DNA of 64,000 nt from an uncultured Bartonella sp. (GCA_946481695.1 CAMLON010000001.1:62001-126000); one strand, 5' to 3'. Positions 45,713-56,618 are shown, counted from the first letter of the stretch. Program-made: numbers and translations. Notes: a model not told the origin generated them from the letters alone.

Positions 45713-46954
45713 TTAAAGTGCTTCCCCTAAAAGGAGTTTAGGCGCTCCGTCAGTAATTCCGGCAGCTTCCTGAATGAAATAATTTTTCATTCTCGGCATC
45801 CGTTCGACCAGACCGAGACCGACATCGCGCAACAAGCGTATTGGCGAAATATCATTGGAAAACAAGCGGTTGAGTACGTCTGTTGTTATCCCCATACGCA
45901 CTGTCTCGAATCTGCGCCAAGCCTGATAGCGTTCCAGTCCCACGATTGAACCAATATCGAGTCCGAGACGGGCAGTTTCAACAATGATTTGAGCCAGTGC
46001 TGCAACATCCCTAAACCCAAGATTTAAACCCTGACCAGAAATGGGATGAATGCCGTGGGCCGCATCACCGGCAAGTGCAAAACGTGGCTTCACAAAACTT
46101 CTTGCGAGCGTAAGTCCGAAAGGAAAAGCACGCCTGTCGCCGACAAGTTTTAAAGCACCGAGATGGTGTCCGAAACGGGCTTCGAGTTCGGCTTCAAAAA
46201 CAATATCATCGGCAGCCATAAGCCTTTTTGCGTCGTTTTCGCGTTCGTTCCAGACAAGCGAAGAGCGATTGCCTTTCAGCGGCAAAATGGCGAAAGGACC
46301 GGCGGGAAGAAAATGTTCTTCGGCACGTCCATTGTGCGGCCGTTCATGTTCGACAGTACAAACAATGCCCATTTGTCCATAAGGCCAATAAACGGTTTTA
46401 ATATCGGCAATATCACGGAGTTTCGAGCGCACGCCATCGGCTGCGACAAGAAGACGGCTTTGCAATGTTTTCCCATTGCTCAAATCAATGAGCATTTCGT
46501 TGCCATTATTGGTAAAATTATCGACACTCAGCTCTTCCAGAACAGCTATTTCCAATTCTTCAGCACGGCGGTGGAGTGATGCATTCAGATATTTGTTTTC
46601 GACCATATAGGCAAATGGTTCACCGGGTGCGACATTGCCTTCAAAGGTAAGGAAAACCGGCCTTACAGGATCACTATTGCGTGAGTCCGTAATAATCATG
46701 TCATTGATCGGTTGTGATAATGGTTCTATTTCATCCCAACATTGAAGCTGTCGAAGCATACGAATGGCAGCTGCAGCAATTGCAGAAGCACGCGGGTCGG
46801 TTTTCCAGCTATCCTTTGGGGCGGCGTCAATTACCGCGATTTTCAGGGAAGGAACAGCCTGTTTGATAGCAACAGCCAGTGAAAGACCGACATAGGCACC
46901 TCCCGCAATGACGAGATCCAGAATTTTATCGGTGGGGGTTGCCGAAGAAGACAT
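45713..46954 (-). CDS. UbiH/UbiF/COQ6-family FAD-dependent hydroxylase
   Basis: A 413-residue flavin monooxygenase of ubiquinone synthesis. The N-terminal FAD site reads L-V-I-A-G-G-A-Y-V-G-L-S-L-A (about 12-25), the mid-protein D-G-x-x-S motif as A-D-G-V-R-S-K-L-R, and the second FAD/substrate motif as G-D-A-A-H-G-I-H-P-I-S-G-Q-G-L-N-L-G-F-R-D (about 293). The hydroxylated ring position cannot be told from sequence. Alphaproteobacteria often use a reduced set of such enzymes. It is divergent from tesB. Confidence 0.92.
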   Translation of the reverse strand: MSSSATPTDKILDLVIAGGAYVGLSLAVAIKQAVPSLKIAVIDAAPKDSWKTDPRASAIAAAAIRMLRQLQCWDEIEPLSQPINDMIITDSRNSDPVRPVFLTFEGNVAPGEPFAYMVENKYLNASLHRRAEELEIAVLEELSVDNFTNNGNEMLIDLSNGKTLQSRLLVAADGVRSKLRDIADIKTVYWPYGQMGIVCTVEHERPHNGRAEEHFLPAGPFAILPLKGNRSSLVWNERENDAKRLMAADDIVFEAELEARFGHHLGALKLVGDRRAFPFGLTLARSFVKPRFALAGDAAHGIHPISGQGLNLGFRDVAALAQIIVETARLGLDIGSIVGLERYQAWRRFETVRMGITTDVLNRLFSNDISPIRLLRDVGLGLVERMPRMKNYFIQEAAGITDGAPKLLLGEAL

Positions 46955-47060
46955 ATAGCTTCCTTTCGTAAATATGTATGAGCTTAATGGTTGTTGACAA
47001 TCATCAGCTTTCCTGTTTCACCTAATCGGTTTCGTTCAACCATTTAGGTGAATATGGCTC

Positions 47061-47933
47061 ATGTCCGATCGACTTCAACATCTGTTATCCATACTGGATT
47101 TAGAAAAAATTGACCAGAATTTGTTTCGTGGTCAAAGTGGAAATTCACGTTGGCAACGCGTTTTTGGCGGCCACGTTATCGCGCAAGCATTGGTTGCTGC
47201 CCATCGCAGTGTCGCGCCGGACAGGTTTATCCATTCGCTTCATGCCTATTTTATTCGCCCTGGTGACCCGGATCGTCCAATTATTTACGAAGCCGAGCCG
47301 CTACGTGACGGAAGGAGTTTTTCTGTTCGGCGTGTGGTTGCCAAGCAGAATGGCGTTGCCATTCTTTCGTTTTCTGCTTCTTTCCAGATTGATGAACCGG
47401 GACTTGAATATCAACGCCCGATGCCAGAAAATTTGCCGGAACCGGAAATATTGAGTGGCGACCGGGCAATCGATCAGGCTATTCTTGAATCGGCACCGGA
47501 AACCATCCGCAATTATTGGAATCAGCAACGTCCGTTTTTAATTCGCCCGATTGATCTTGAAGATTATCTCAATCGCGACAAACACCGGCCGATACAACGC
47601 TGCTGGTTCAAACTTAACGGAAAAGTCGACAGTACAAGAAGTCTCAATTCTGCTCTTCTTGCTTATCTTTCCGACATGACTTTGCTTGATACGTCGCTGA
47701 TCGTTCATGGATTATCCATTTTTACCCCCGGTCTTATTCCGGCAAGTCTTGACCATTCTATGTGGTTCCACCGTCCTTTCAGCCTTGATGACTGGATGCT
47801 TTATGATATTGAAAGCCCTAACACCAACGGGGCACGCGGTTTGGCTCAGGGTTATATTTACACACGTGACGGAAAATTGATTGCAAGTGTCGCACAAGAA
47901 GGGCTTATCCGCCTTGTGGAGCCAAAATCATAA
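47061..47933 (+). CDS. tesB: Acyl-CoA thioesterase II
   Basis: TesB hydrolyses acyl-CoAs to fatty acids and CoA. The 290 residues form the double hot-dog fold: LSILDLEKIDQNLFRGQSGNSRWQRVFGGHVIAQAL at the N-terminus, H-S-L-H-A-Y-F-I-R-P-G-D-P-D-R-P-I, R-D-G-R-S-F-S-V-R-R-V, then the second half with L-A-Y-L-S-D-M-T-L-L-D and the conserved D-D-W-M-L-Y-D-I-E-S-P and ARGLAQGYIYTRDG. Position upstream of glnK-amtB is conserved in Rhizobiales. Confidence 0.96.
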   Translation: MSDRLQHLLSILDLEKIDQNLFRGQSGNSRWQRVFGGHVIAQALVAAHRSVAPDRFIHSLHAYFIRPGDPDRPIIYEAEPLRDGRSFSVRRVVAKQNGVAILSFSASFQIDEPGLEYQRPMPENLPEPEILSGDRAIDQAILESAPETIRNYWNQQRPFLIRPIDLEDYLNRDKHRPIQRCWFKLNGKVDSTRSLNSALLAYLSDMTLLDTSLIVHGLSIFTPGLIPASLDHSMWFHRPFSLDDWMLYDIESPNTNGARGLAQGYIYTRDGKLIASVAQEGLIRLVEPKS

Positions 47934-48478
47934 AAGATAAAAGACGGGTGTAACAGCTATTAAACTATAAGCAAAGAGGCCGGTTTCATTTGTGTTCTTT
48001 GAACCGGCCATTGATTGTTCCAGTCGGGAAAGAACAGATTTCCGTTGTGGTTTCTCGACCTTATCCATTTGCGATATGGGGTGTGAAATTCCGCTCGTTA
48101 AAGCCCGTTTACCGGTGCGGCATTATATTCCGGTATTATTTTGCGGCATTATTTTCCGGTTTTATTTTATTGAATGGCAATATTTTAGCGAATGATATTG
48201 CCAAAAATAATGGCAGCTTCTAAAGCCGCCATTCCGAAATGGTTTTTTAAAAAAAGCTGTTTTATCGACTTCAACAAGGCGGCTTTTCCCCCCACAACTT
48301 TTCAATCCCGAAGATCGGGCAAATTGCGTATTCTATCAGGTTTAAAACCTGAAACAGCTTCCACTATATTTTGTTAAATATTTTGGCTTGACCGGAGCAG
48401 CCATTGCTCTCGTCTTTTCGGTGTCTTTCTTCCCGACGAACCGTCAAATCCCGAATTTTTTAGTGCCTCTACCCCAAT
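47934..48478. other. 545-bp spacer with a two-copy 26-bp repeat
   Basis: No gene. A 26-bp unit beginning TGCGGCATTATATTCCGG occurs twice head to tail at 48,116-48,141 and 48,142-48,167. The right end leads into the sigma-54-like site of glnK. Confidence 0.6.
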
Positions 48479-48903
<425 letters not shown>

Positions 48904-49004
48904 ATGACAGTAAATCGGAAGCAAGTTGCCTAAAAAATATGCAAAATAATAAAATGATTATCATATGTGCGTTTTTTCACGCATAAATAACGGTTTAAAG
49001 CAAT

Positions 49005-49020
49005 TGGCATGAAACTTGTT
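49005..49020 (+). promoter_or_regulatory. Sigma-54-like promoter of amtB
   Basis: TGGCATGAAACTTGTT: 14 of the first 15 bases (counting two flanking Ts) match the glnK site, with the same -24 GG and -12 TTG. It lies about 55 bp before the amtB ATG, so amtB may be transcribed both with glnK and on its own. Confidence 0.6.
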
Positions 49021-49074
49021 AGATATTGAAATAACCGAACGTGGTGCACGTTCTTTTCCAAATGGAGAGGTTTT

Positions 49075-50391
49075 ATGGCGAGTTTAAAAAAATTGGTTCC
49101 AATGGCGGTCGGTGCATTTGCGTTAATCGGAGCGGATGCAGCTTTCGCACAGGAAGTAGAAACGGTGACCGAAGTTGTCACCGAAATTCCGGCAAAGATA
49201 GATTCTGGCGATACGGCATGGATGCTGGTTTCAACTGCATTTGTTCTGCTCATGACAATACCGGGTCTTGCACTTTTTTACGGCGGCATGGTGCGTAAGA
49301 AAAATGTTCTTTCAACAATGATGCAGAGCTTTGCAATATGCTGTCTTGTCAGCGTGATCTGGTTCGTTGTGGGCTATTCCTTCGCTTTTTCCGGAAAAAA
49401 TCCATATTATGGCGATTTTTCACTCTTGTTCTTGAAGGGCATTTCGATTGACGACCTTAACGGAACATTTCCGACCTATCTTTGGGTTACTTTCCAGATG
49501 GCCTTTGCCATTATCACACCGGCATTGATTACCGGTGCATTCGCCGAGCGAATGAAGTTTTCCGCAATGTTGTGGTTTATGGGATTGTGGTCGATTTTGG
49601 TATATGCGCCAATTTGCCATTGGGTCTGGGGCGGCGGCTTTCTCGGAAAAGATGGTGTCCTCGACTTTGCCGGTGGTACAGTCATTCACGTTAACGCCGG
49701 TGTCGCGGGTTTGATTACGGCTCTTGTTCTTGGCAGACGGCAGGGTTATCGCACGGTCAATATGGCACCGCACAATCTTACTCTTTCGATGATTGGTGCT
49801 TCATTATTGTGGATCGGCTGGTTCGGTTTCAATGCCGGTTCTGCCGGTGCTGCAAACAAAGTTGCAGCCGTTGCAATGTTGAACACGCAAATTGCCACTG
49901 CTGCCGGTGCTTTATGCTGGATGATAGCCGAGTGGGCAGTATCCAAAAAGCCTTCGGTTCTGGGAATTATTTCAGGTGCAGTTGCCGGACTTGTTGCCAT
50001 TACGCCGGCGGCCGGTTTTGTCGAACCGGGCGGTGCTATCATTATCGGCATCATTGCCGGACCGGTTTGCTATTTTGCTGCAGTATTCGTCAAACGTGCA
50101 TTGGGATATGACGATTCGCTCGATGCTTTCGGTGTCCATGGTGTTGGTGGCATTATAGGAGCGCTGCTCACAGGCTATTTCGCTTCCGATATTTTCTTTA
50201 CCGATCCGGAAGCCTATGCAAAAGTTTCAGTGCTCAATCAGGGTTTCGGTCTTATCGTGGCGATGATCTATACTGCAATTGTAACCACTATTATTCTTTA
50301 CGTGGTCAAAGCTGTCATCGGTTTGCGCCCGACCAAACAACAGGAAATCGAAGGATTGGATATTTCCCTTCACGGCGAAACAATCCAGTAG
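49075..50391 (+). CDS. amtB: Ammonium transporter AmtB
   Basis: A 438-residue Amt/Rh channel with an N-terminal signal-like segment (VPMAVGAFALIGADAAFAQE) and eleven membrane helices. Signature features are D-T-A-W-M-L-V-S-T-A-F-V-L-L-M-T-I-P-G, the first pore His in V-I-H-V-N-A-G-V-A-G-L, A-P-H-N-L-T-L, G-W-F-G-F-N-A-G-S-A and the second pore His in D-A-F-G-V-H-G-V-G-G-I. It imports ammonium and is gated by GlnK. Confidence 0.97.
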   Translation: MASLKKLVPMAVGAFALIGADAAFAQEVETVTEVVTEIPAKIDSGDTAWMLVSTAFVLLMTIPGLALFYGGMVRKKNVLSTMMQSFAICCLVSVIWFVVGYSFAFSGKNPYYGDFSLLFLKGISIDDLNGTFPTYLWVTFQMAFAIITPALITGAFAERMKFSAMLWFMGLWSILVYAPICHWVWGGGFLGKDGVLDFAGGTVIHVNAGVAGLITALVLGRRQGYRTVNMAPHNLTLSMIGASLLWIGWFGFNAGSAGAANKVAAVAMLNTQIATAAGALCWMIAEWAVSKKPSVLGIISGAVAGLVAITPAAGFVEPGGAIIIGIIAGPVCYFAAVFVKRALGYDDSLDAFGVHGVGGIIGALLTGYFASDIFFTDPEAYAKVSVLNQGFGLIVAMIYTAIVTTIILYVVKAVIGLRPTKQQEIEGLDISLHGETIQ

Positions 50392-50420
50392 AATTTTCTT
50401 AAAAACAACCCGAACTTTTG

Positions 50421-50445
50421 GCCCGCTTCAAAAAGCGGGCTTTTT
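50421..50445 (+). terminator. Intrinsic terminator of glnK-amtB
   Basis: GCCCGCTT, four-base loop, AAGCGGGC and TTTTT, 29 bp past the amtB stop. Confidence 0.92.
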
Positions 50446-50552
50446 ATTTTGCCTGTCGTTTTTTCGATTGGTTAATAGCCCGTTAACTCTCTCGTTTTAT
50501 AGTCACGTTTAAAAATTATCTTTCGGTCGTTTTCGGGTTTTCAGGTTAGGTT

Positions 50553-52997
50553 ATGCGTCAGGAATCATCCCCTTTTGATTTAACCACAGATGGAGCTTAT
50601 CAAAGCCCGCATCTGGTGGAGATGTTTTCCCGACAGATCGGATCTTTTATCGGCATCGGCATATTGATTTTAATCGGGCTTGCGGCGGCGGCTCTCGCAA
50701 CATGGAATGTTGCCGACCCCTGTTTGAGTTATGCCAATGACAATCCGGTTACAAATATCATGGGATGGCCGGGTGCCGTCTTTGCCGATATTGCTATGCA
50801 ATTTTTCGGGCTTGCAAGTGTCGCGGCTCTCCTTCCCCCATTTTTCTGGGCAGTACTTCTTATTGCCCAAAAAGATATAGGAAGGCTCGTACACCGTATA
50901 TTCTTCTGGTTGATTTCCGCTTTCTGTTTTGCAGGCGTTATCGCTCTGGTTCCGCCTTTCGCACATTGGCCGATGCCTATCGGGCTTGGGGGTGTTTTTG
51001 GCGATAAAATTCTGAATTTTGCCTATCTGTTTTTAGGATCGCTTCCGGCTGTTGTTTCAACCTCGATTATTGCTGCGGTTTTAGGGCCTTTGGCATTCTG
51101 GACGGCAGCTATTGCGGGAGGCGTTGTAGGGCGTCGTAATCGCAAGAAAAAAGCAAAATCCAGACGCAAACAGGAAAACCGCCTGCAAATGAACGAAGAT
51201 GAAGAACCGGCTCGCGCCTCGTTAATGGTGACGGTTCTTGGCGGAACGATGCACCTGTTCTATTTGCTCAGGGCTGAAATCGGCCGGTTGTTTCATCGCA
51301 AGGAGCCTATGTTTCCCCCTGTGCCGAATAATTTTGGCAACGGCTCTTCGTCAAGAGGCCGGATTGAACCGGATTTTTCTGCGCCCGATAGCGAACCGGA
51401 CGAAATGCCATGGTCTGATCCGGAAGAAGAAGCCGCTGTTCCGCCTGAAGCCAAACGCAAAACGAAGTTGCATCAGGCAAACGGGTTTGAATTGCCAAAT
51501 GTCGACTTTTTAGCCGAACCGGAACTGATCGACAAAAGTGACCTCCTCACGCCCGAAGCTTTGAAAGAACGAGCCGGTCAATTGGAAAGCGTATTGGAAG
51601 ATTTCGGTGTCAAAGGGCAGATTATCAATGCGCGTTCGGGGCCGGTTGTGACCCTCTATGAATTTGAACCGGCACCGGGCATAAAATCGTCACGCATCAT
51701 CGGATTGGCCGATGATATTGCCCGTTCGATGAGTGCCATATCGTCGCGCGTTGCTGTTGTGCCGGGGCGCAATGTTATCGGTATTGAATTACCTAACCCG
51801 AAGCGCCAGATCGTTTACTTGCGTGAAATCATTGCAACACGTGATTTTTATGAAAACAAAGCCAAACTCGGTCTTGCTCTCGGCAAGACAATCGGTGGCG
51901 AAGCAGTGATTGCCGACCTTGCCAAAATGCCGCATTTGCTGGTCGCCGGTACGACCGGTTCCGGTAAGTCGGTGGCAATCAATACAATGATCCTTTCGCT
52001 TCTTTACCGGATGACGCCGGAACAATGCCGGATGATTATGGTTGATCCGAAAATGCTGGAATTATCAGTTTATGACGGAATCCCGCATCTTTTGACTCCG
52101 GTCGTCACCGATCCCAAAAAAGCCGTTGTTGCGCTGAAATGGGCGGTTCGTGAAATGGAAGAACGCTATCGCAAGATGGCTAAAGTCGGCGTCAGGAATA
52201 TTGACGGTTTTAATGAACGGGTGAGAGAAGCCGAACGTAAAGGCGAGCAACTTTCGCGCACAGTCCAGACCGGCTTCGATCACGAAACGGGAGAGCCGAT
52301 TTACGAGACTGAAACGCTTGATCTTGCAACCATGCCTTATATTGTCGTTATTATAGACGAGATGGCTGATTTGATGATGGTTGCGGGCAAGGATATTGAA
52401 GGCGCTGTCCAGCGTCTGGCACAAATGGCACGCGCTGCCGGTATTCATGTTATCATGGCAACGCAACGTCCATCGGTCGATGTTATCACCGGTACAATCA
52501 AGGCCAATTTCCCGACGCGTATCTCGTTTCAGGTTACTTCAAAGATTGATAGCCGTACCATTCTTGGCGAACAGGGTGCAGAACATCTGCTGGGGCAAGG
52601 CGACATGCTTTTCATGATGGGGGGCGGGCGTATCCAACGTGTTCACGGGCCTTTTGTCGGGGATGAGGAAGTTGAACAAATCGTCCAGCATCTCAAAACG
52701 CAAGGGGCTCCAGACTATCTTGATGCCGTCACAGAAGAAAGTGACGACGACAGTGATGATGGCGTTTCCGGCGGCACAAGTCATTTCGAGGATTCGCAAG
52801 ATCCTTACGATCAGGCGGTTGCAGTCGTTTTGAGAGATCGTCGCGTATCAACCTCTTATATCCAACGCCGGCTTGGCATTGGTTATAATCGCGCCGCTAC
52901 AATCGTCGAGCGGATGGAAGAAGAGGGCTTGATAAGCCCTGCCAATCACGCCGGAAAGCGCGAAATTCTGGTTCCTGAAGAAGGTGAACATTTTTAA
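50553..52997 (+). CDS. ftsK: DNA translocase FtsK
   Basis: FtsK pumps DNA at the septum and activates XerCD at dif. The 814 residues have four N-terminal membrane helices (about 30-205), a Pro/Glu-rich linker, the alpha/beta motor with Walker A G-T-T-G-S-G-K-S (about 467) and Walker B I-V-V-I-I-D-E-M-A-D-L-M (about 597), and the C-terminal gamma winged-helix V-L-R-D-R-R-V-S-T-S-Y-I-Q-R-R-L-G-I-G-Y-N-R-A that reads KOPS sequences. The linker is shorter than in E. coli, as in other alphaproteobacteria. XerC is encoded at 34.4 kb. Confidence 0.97.
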   Translation: MRQESSPFDLTTDGAYQSPHLVEMFSRQIGSFIGIGILILIGLAAAALATWNVADPCLSYANDNPVTNIMGWPGAVFADIAMQFFGLASVAALLPPFFWAVLLIAQKDIGRLVHRIFFWLISAFCFAGVIALVPPFAHWPMPIGLGGVFGDKILNFAYLFLGSLPAVVSTSIIAAVLGPLAFWTAAIAGGVVGRRNRKKKAKSRRKQENRLQMNEDEEPARASLMVTVLGGTMHLFYLLRAEIGRLFHRKEPMFPPVPNNFGNGSSSRGRIEPDFSAPDSEPDEMPWSDPEEEAAVPPEAKRKTKLHQANGFELPNVDFLAEPELIDKSDLLTPEALKERAGQLESVLEDFGVKGQIINARSGPVVTLYEFEPAPGIKSSRIIGLADDIARSMSAISSRVAVVPGRNVIGIELPNPKRQIVYLREIIATRDFYENKAKLGLALGKTIGGEAVIADLAKMPHLLVAGTTGSGKSVAINTMILSLLYRMTPEQCRMIMVDPKMLELSVYDGIPHLLTPVVTDPKKAVVALKWAVREMEERYRKMAKVGVRNIDGFNERVREAERKGEQLSRTVQTGFDHETGEPIYETETLDLATMPYIVVIIDEMADLMMVAGKDIEGAVQRLAQMARAAGIHVIMATQRPSVDVITGTIKANFPTRISFQVTSKIDSRTILGEQGAEHLLGQGDMLFMMGGGRIQRVHGPFVGDEEVEQIVQHLKTQGAPDYLDAVTEESDDDSDDGVSGGTSHFEDSQDPYDQAVAVVLRDRRVSTSYIQRRLGIGYNRAATIVERMEEEGLISPANHAGKREILVPEEGEHF

Positions 52998-53091
52998 AAT
53001 ATTTGTTTTAAGTTGCGGGCGCGTTGCCGCTCGCCGCCAATGTCATAGTGACGCCACAGGTTACTGCAAGAATAAATGCAGGAGATAATGA

Positions 53092-53736
53092 ATGACAAAA
53101 ACATGCGCATCCACTTTCAAAGTTTTTTATACTGCTATTGCTCTTGCAACAGCCGCAGTCACGACGGCTACTATCATGACACCGCCAGCTTTTGCCCAGA
53201 ACACCAATTTGGCTGCCCATGCACAGGATATTGCAAATCATTTTGCTGCAATCCAGACAATGACCGGTGATTTTATACAATTCAGTCCGAAAGGCGAAAT
53301 GACCGAAGGAACATTTTATCTCGAAAGACCCGGTAAAATTCGCTTCAGTTATAAAAATTCGCCGGTGCGCGTGATTACAGATGGCAAATCGGTAGCGATC
53401 AATAACCGTAAACTTGATACATGGGATCTTTACCAATTGTCGCAGACACCCATGAAGATGTTGCTCGATACAAAAATTGATCTGTCAGATGGCAAATTAT
53501 TGAGTGTCAGTCAGGATCAAGGGTCAACGACAATTATTCTTGCCGATAAGACATTGGGCAAAGGGCAAATTCGTATGATTTTTGATTCCAAAACTTATGA
53601 ACTTTTGCAATGGACCATTGTCGACAAACAAAATCTTGAGACAACAGTACAGATTACCAATGTTCGTAAAGGCGTCAGATTTGCCAAAGGAATGTTCGAT
53701 ATTCCCTATCAAAGAATTTCTATGAAAAGGAACTGA
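53092..53736 (+). CDS. Outer-membrane lipoprotein carrier LolA-like protein
   Basis: A 214-residue secreted protein with a signal peptide (cleavage near A-F-A-Q, residue 41) and the LolA sequence pattern M-T-G-D-F-I-Q-F-S-P-K-G-E-M-T-E-G-T-F-Y-L-E-R-P-G-K-I-R-F-S-Y. LolA shuttles lipoproteins from LolCDE to the outer membrane. The FtsK-LolA-XthA order is conserved in Rhizobiales. AGGAG precedes the ATG. Confidence 0.9.
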   Translation: MTKTCASTFKVFYTAIALATAAVTTATIMTPPAFAQNTNLAAHAQDIANHFAAIQTMTGDFIQFSPKGEMTEGTFYLERPGKIRFSYKNSPVRVITDGKSVAINNRKLDTWDLYQLSQTPMKMLLDTKIDLSDGKLLSVSQDQGSTTIILADKTLGKGQIRMIFDSKTYELLQWTIVDKQNLETTVQITNVRKGVRFAKGMFDIPYQRISMKRN

Positions 53737-54175
53737 AATTAACTTTGATAAGTTAAAGCCGGACAGTCAAAATATATAACCTGATTTTATAAATCTTATT
53801 ATAATTTATGTAAAAACGGACATATCCATTCTACAAAAATACAGAATAAAAATTAATTAAAATTAAGTATAACAAGTTTTTATTTAAATTTTTTTGAATA
53901 TTGCACTATGAATTTAATAAATATAGTTTTGAATTATTTTTATTATATTGATTCATTAAAAATAAGACCTGATATTTATTTATTAAAAGTCTTACCTGTT
54001 TTGAAAAGTCGCTCCCTATCACGGAAATAATTTTCCGGAATGGCCGGAATTCATGGCCTACTTCCGGTCAAGAAAATTCAGGAAACAATATGGTTCAGGC
54101 TAAAACTGGATTTTATCTCGTTTTGCGCTTAAAGAACCGGTAACCGCATTATTTCTCAATCAAGGTTCAAGTGTA
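53737..54175. other. 440-bp AT-rich spacer before xthA
   Basis: The left 270 bp are extremely AT-rich with no open frame of substance. The right part returns to ordinary composition and probably holds the xthA promoter. No RNA gene recognised. Confidence 0.6.
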
Positions 54176-54982
54176 ATGAGTTTTTCAATTGCTACATGGA
54201 ATATCAATTCGGTTCGTTTGCGTTTGCCTCTTGTGCTTCAACTTTTGCAAAAGGAAAAGCCGGATGTTTTGTGTTTGCAGGAAACCAAATGTCCCGATGA
54301 TAAATTCCCGTATAAGGCCTTGCGTGCGGCAGGTTATGAACATATCGCTGTTCATGGGCAAAAAGGCTATCACGGTGTGGCAACCTTATCGTTGCGGCCA
54401 TTCGAGGAGGTCGAGAAAAAGGAATTCTGTAACAAGCATGATTGCCGGCATGTTGCTGTCGTCATAAAGGCTGGTGACAAACATATCCGTATACATAATT
54501 TCTACGTTCCGGCAGGCGGGGATGAACCGGATCCCGAAATCAATCCCAAATTCCGTCATAAGCTTGATTTTCTGGAAGAAATGAAAGCCGTCAAAGCCGA
54601 TATGGGCGACGGGCTTTCAAGCATTCTTGTAGGCGACCTCAATATAGCACCTTATGAAAATGATGTGTGGTCACATAAACAACTTTTGAAAATTGTCAGT
54701 CACACGCCGATAGAGACAAAAACATTGATTGAACTTTGTTCTCAAGGTGGTTGGGTTGACTTGATGCGCAAGAAAATTCCCGAACCGGAAAAAATTTTTA
54801 CATGGTGGAGCTATCGGGCCAAGGATTGGGAGACATCAAATCGCGGGCGCAGACTGGATCATATCTGGTCATCGCCGGATCTTGTACCACATATGCAGGA
54901 AATGGAAATATTGACCGAGGCAAGAGGAATGGAAAAGCCGTCCGATCATGTGCCGGTTATCATGCGTTTCGACCTTGCTTGA
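54176..54982 (+). CDS. xthA: Exodeoxyribonuclease III
   Basis: An AP endonuclease and 3'-exonuclease of base-excision repair. 268 residues, beginning M-S-F-S-I-A-T-W-N-I-N-S-V-R-L-R. Catalytic motifs: L-C-L-Q-E-T-K (metal Glu), I-L-V-G-D-L-N-I-A-P (Asp/Asn), R-R-L-D-H-I-W-S and the final S-D-H-V-P-V. It lies downstream of lolA. Confidence 0.96.
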   Translation: MSFSIATWNINSVRLRLPLVLQLLQKEKPDVLCLQETKCPDDKFPYKALRAAGYEHIAVHGQKGYHGVATLSLRPFEEVEKKEFCNKHDCRHVAVVIKAGDKHIRIHNFYVPAGGDEPDPEINPKFRHKLDFLEEMKAVKADMGDGLSSILVGDLNIAPYENDVWSHKQLLKIVSHTPIETKTLIELCSQGGWVDLMRKKIPEPEKIFTWWSYRAKDWETSNRGRRLDHIWSSPDLVPHMQEMEILTEARGMEKPSDHVPVIMRFDLA

Positions 54983-55127
54983 AAAAACGGGAATTGTTTC
55001 TATAAAGTCCATTGATTTGGTTGAACATGAACAAAATTTCACGAGATTTTCGTTTCTGTTTATGAAATAAGAAGCGCGGGAAAAACGTTTTTTGACTGTA
55101 TGGTTTTTTGATCGGAGCAGAAAAATA

Positions 55128-56618
55128 ATGCGCAAATGCCGTTTGAAAACTGTCGGCCGATCAGCTCTTTTACTGGTTATTCTTGCCGGAGGGGCAATGC
55201 TTTCGGGCTGTCTTGTCGGCCCTGACTATCAAAAGCCTGTTTTCAAACTTGATGCCAAGTGGAGTTCCGATTCCCGTGAAACACCTTCATCACCGCCGGA
55301 ACTGGCAAACTGGTGGCAAAGACTGAATGACCCCTTGCTTGATAAACTTGTGACGGATGCCATTGCCGGTAACAATGATGTCCAGTCGGCAAAAGCAAAA
55401 GTTCGCGAAGCAAGAGCAAGCTTGTGGCAGACGACCGGCACATTATTGCCAAGTATCGACGGCTCGGCTTCTGCCAATCGCAATAAATCTGCAGGCGGGC
55501 CTGAGCGCAGCCAGTATCGCGGCGGTCTTGATTCAAGTTGGGAAATTGATCTTTTCGGTGCCAACCGGCGGGCTGTTGAAGCTGCAAAATACGGTCTTGA
55601 TGGTGCCAAAGAAGATATGCGTGCGACAATGCTGACCCTGATTGGAGATGTTGCAACCAATTATGCGGAAATACGCGGGCTACAACAACAAATAGCATTG
55701 GCTCAACGCACGGCAATTGCCCAACGGCGCACCGCACAATTGACGAAAGATAAATTTGCCGCCGGTGCGGTTTCCCAGCTTGATGTCTCGAATGCCGAAG
55801 GTCAGGCTGCCACCACCGAAGCCGGTATTCCGCAAATGCAGGCCAATCTTGCAACAACAATCCACCGTTTATCGGTTCTGACAGGACAAAGCCCGACAGC
55901 CCTTAATGATGTCATGGCAAAAGCGGATAAAATCCCTGAACCGAAATGGCCGATTCCGGCAGGTGTTCCTGCCGATATATTATTGACGCGTCCGGATGTT
56001 CGTCTGGCCGAGCGGCAATATGCGCAAGCAACTGCCCGTATCGGCCAGAAGGAAGCCGACCGTTATCCTTCATTGACATTGACCGGCAATATTTCAACGG
56101 CTGCGACCCAGCCGGGTGAACTCGGAAAAAGTTCTTCGATCAGTTGGTCGGCAGGTCCGGGTGTCAGCATACCGATTTTTGAAGGCGGGCAGAGAATGGC
56201 TGCTGTAGAGGTTGCCCGTGCCCAGCGTGACCAATCGTTTATCAATTATCGAAGCAGCGTGTTGACGGCATTGGAAGATGTCGAAAATGCACTCGTATCC
56301 ATGAGCAAAGAAAGACAGCGCTCGGCTAAACTTGCCATTGCCGCCAATTCCTATGCCAAAGCATTGAGTTTATCACGCTCGCTTTACCAAAGCGGCAATA
56401 CCAGTTTTCTTGAACTGTTGAATGCAGAACGTTCCCATTATTCATCCGAACAGTCGCTGATTGAAAGCCGCGTTTCGATTACCAAAGACTATATTTCGCT
56501 CATGAAAGCATTGGGTGGCGGATGGAATGGTGCGGTTGACGATAAAAAACCTGAAATTGTTGACGGCTATACAGGTCCTCACATCAGAAAAGTTGAAGCA
56601 GAGAGCAAAACGCGATGA
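55128..56618 (+). CDS. NodT/OprM-type outer-membrane efflux lipoprotein
   Basis: From the ATG at 55128 (MRKCRLKTVGRSALLLVILAGGAMLSGCLVGPDY) with GGAG upstream, 496 residues. The lipobox L-S-G-C (Cys at about 28) and the C-x-V-G-P-D-Y-x-x-P start are typical of NodT-type channels. Two OEP repeats follow, with S-S-W-E-I-D-L-F-G and the later G-N-T-S-F-L-E-L-L-N-A-E-R-S-H-Y-S-S-E-Q. It forms the outer-membrane duct of the exporter whose MacA and MacB follow; its stop overlaps the macA ATG (ATGA). Confidence 0.95.
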   Translation: MRKCRLKTVGRSALLLVILAGGAMLSGCLVGPDYQKPVFKLDAKWSSDSRETPSSPPELANWWQRLNDPLLDKLVTDAIAGNNDVQSAKAKVREARASLWQTTGTLLPSIDGSASANRNKSAGGPERSQYRGGLDSSWEIDLFGANRRAVEAAKYGLDGAKEDMRATMLTLIGDVATNYAEIRGLQQQIALAQRTAIAQRRTAQLTKDKFAAGAVSQLDVSNAEGQAATTEAGIPQMQANLATTIHRLSVLTGQSPTALNDVMAKADKIPEPKWPIPAGVPADILLTRPDVRLAERQYAQATARIGQKEADRYPSLTLTGNISTAATQPGELGKSSSISWSAGPGVSIPIFEGGQRMAAVEVARAQRDQSFINYRSSVLTALEDVENALVSMSKERQRSAKLAIAANSYAKALSLSRSLYQSGNTSFLELLNAERSHYSSEQSLIESRVSITKDYISLMKALGGGWNGAVDDKKPEIVDGYTGPHIRKVEAESKTR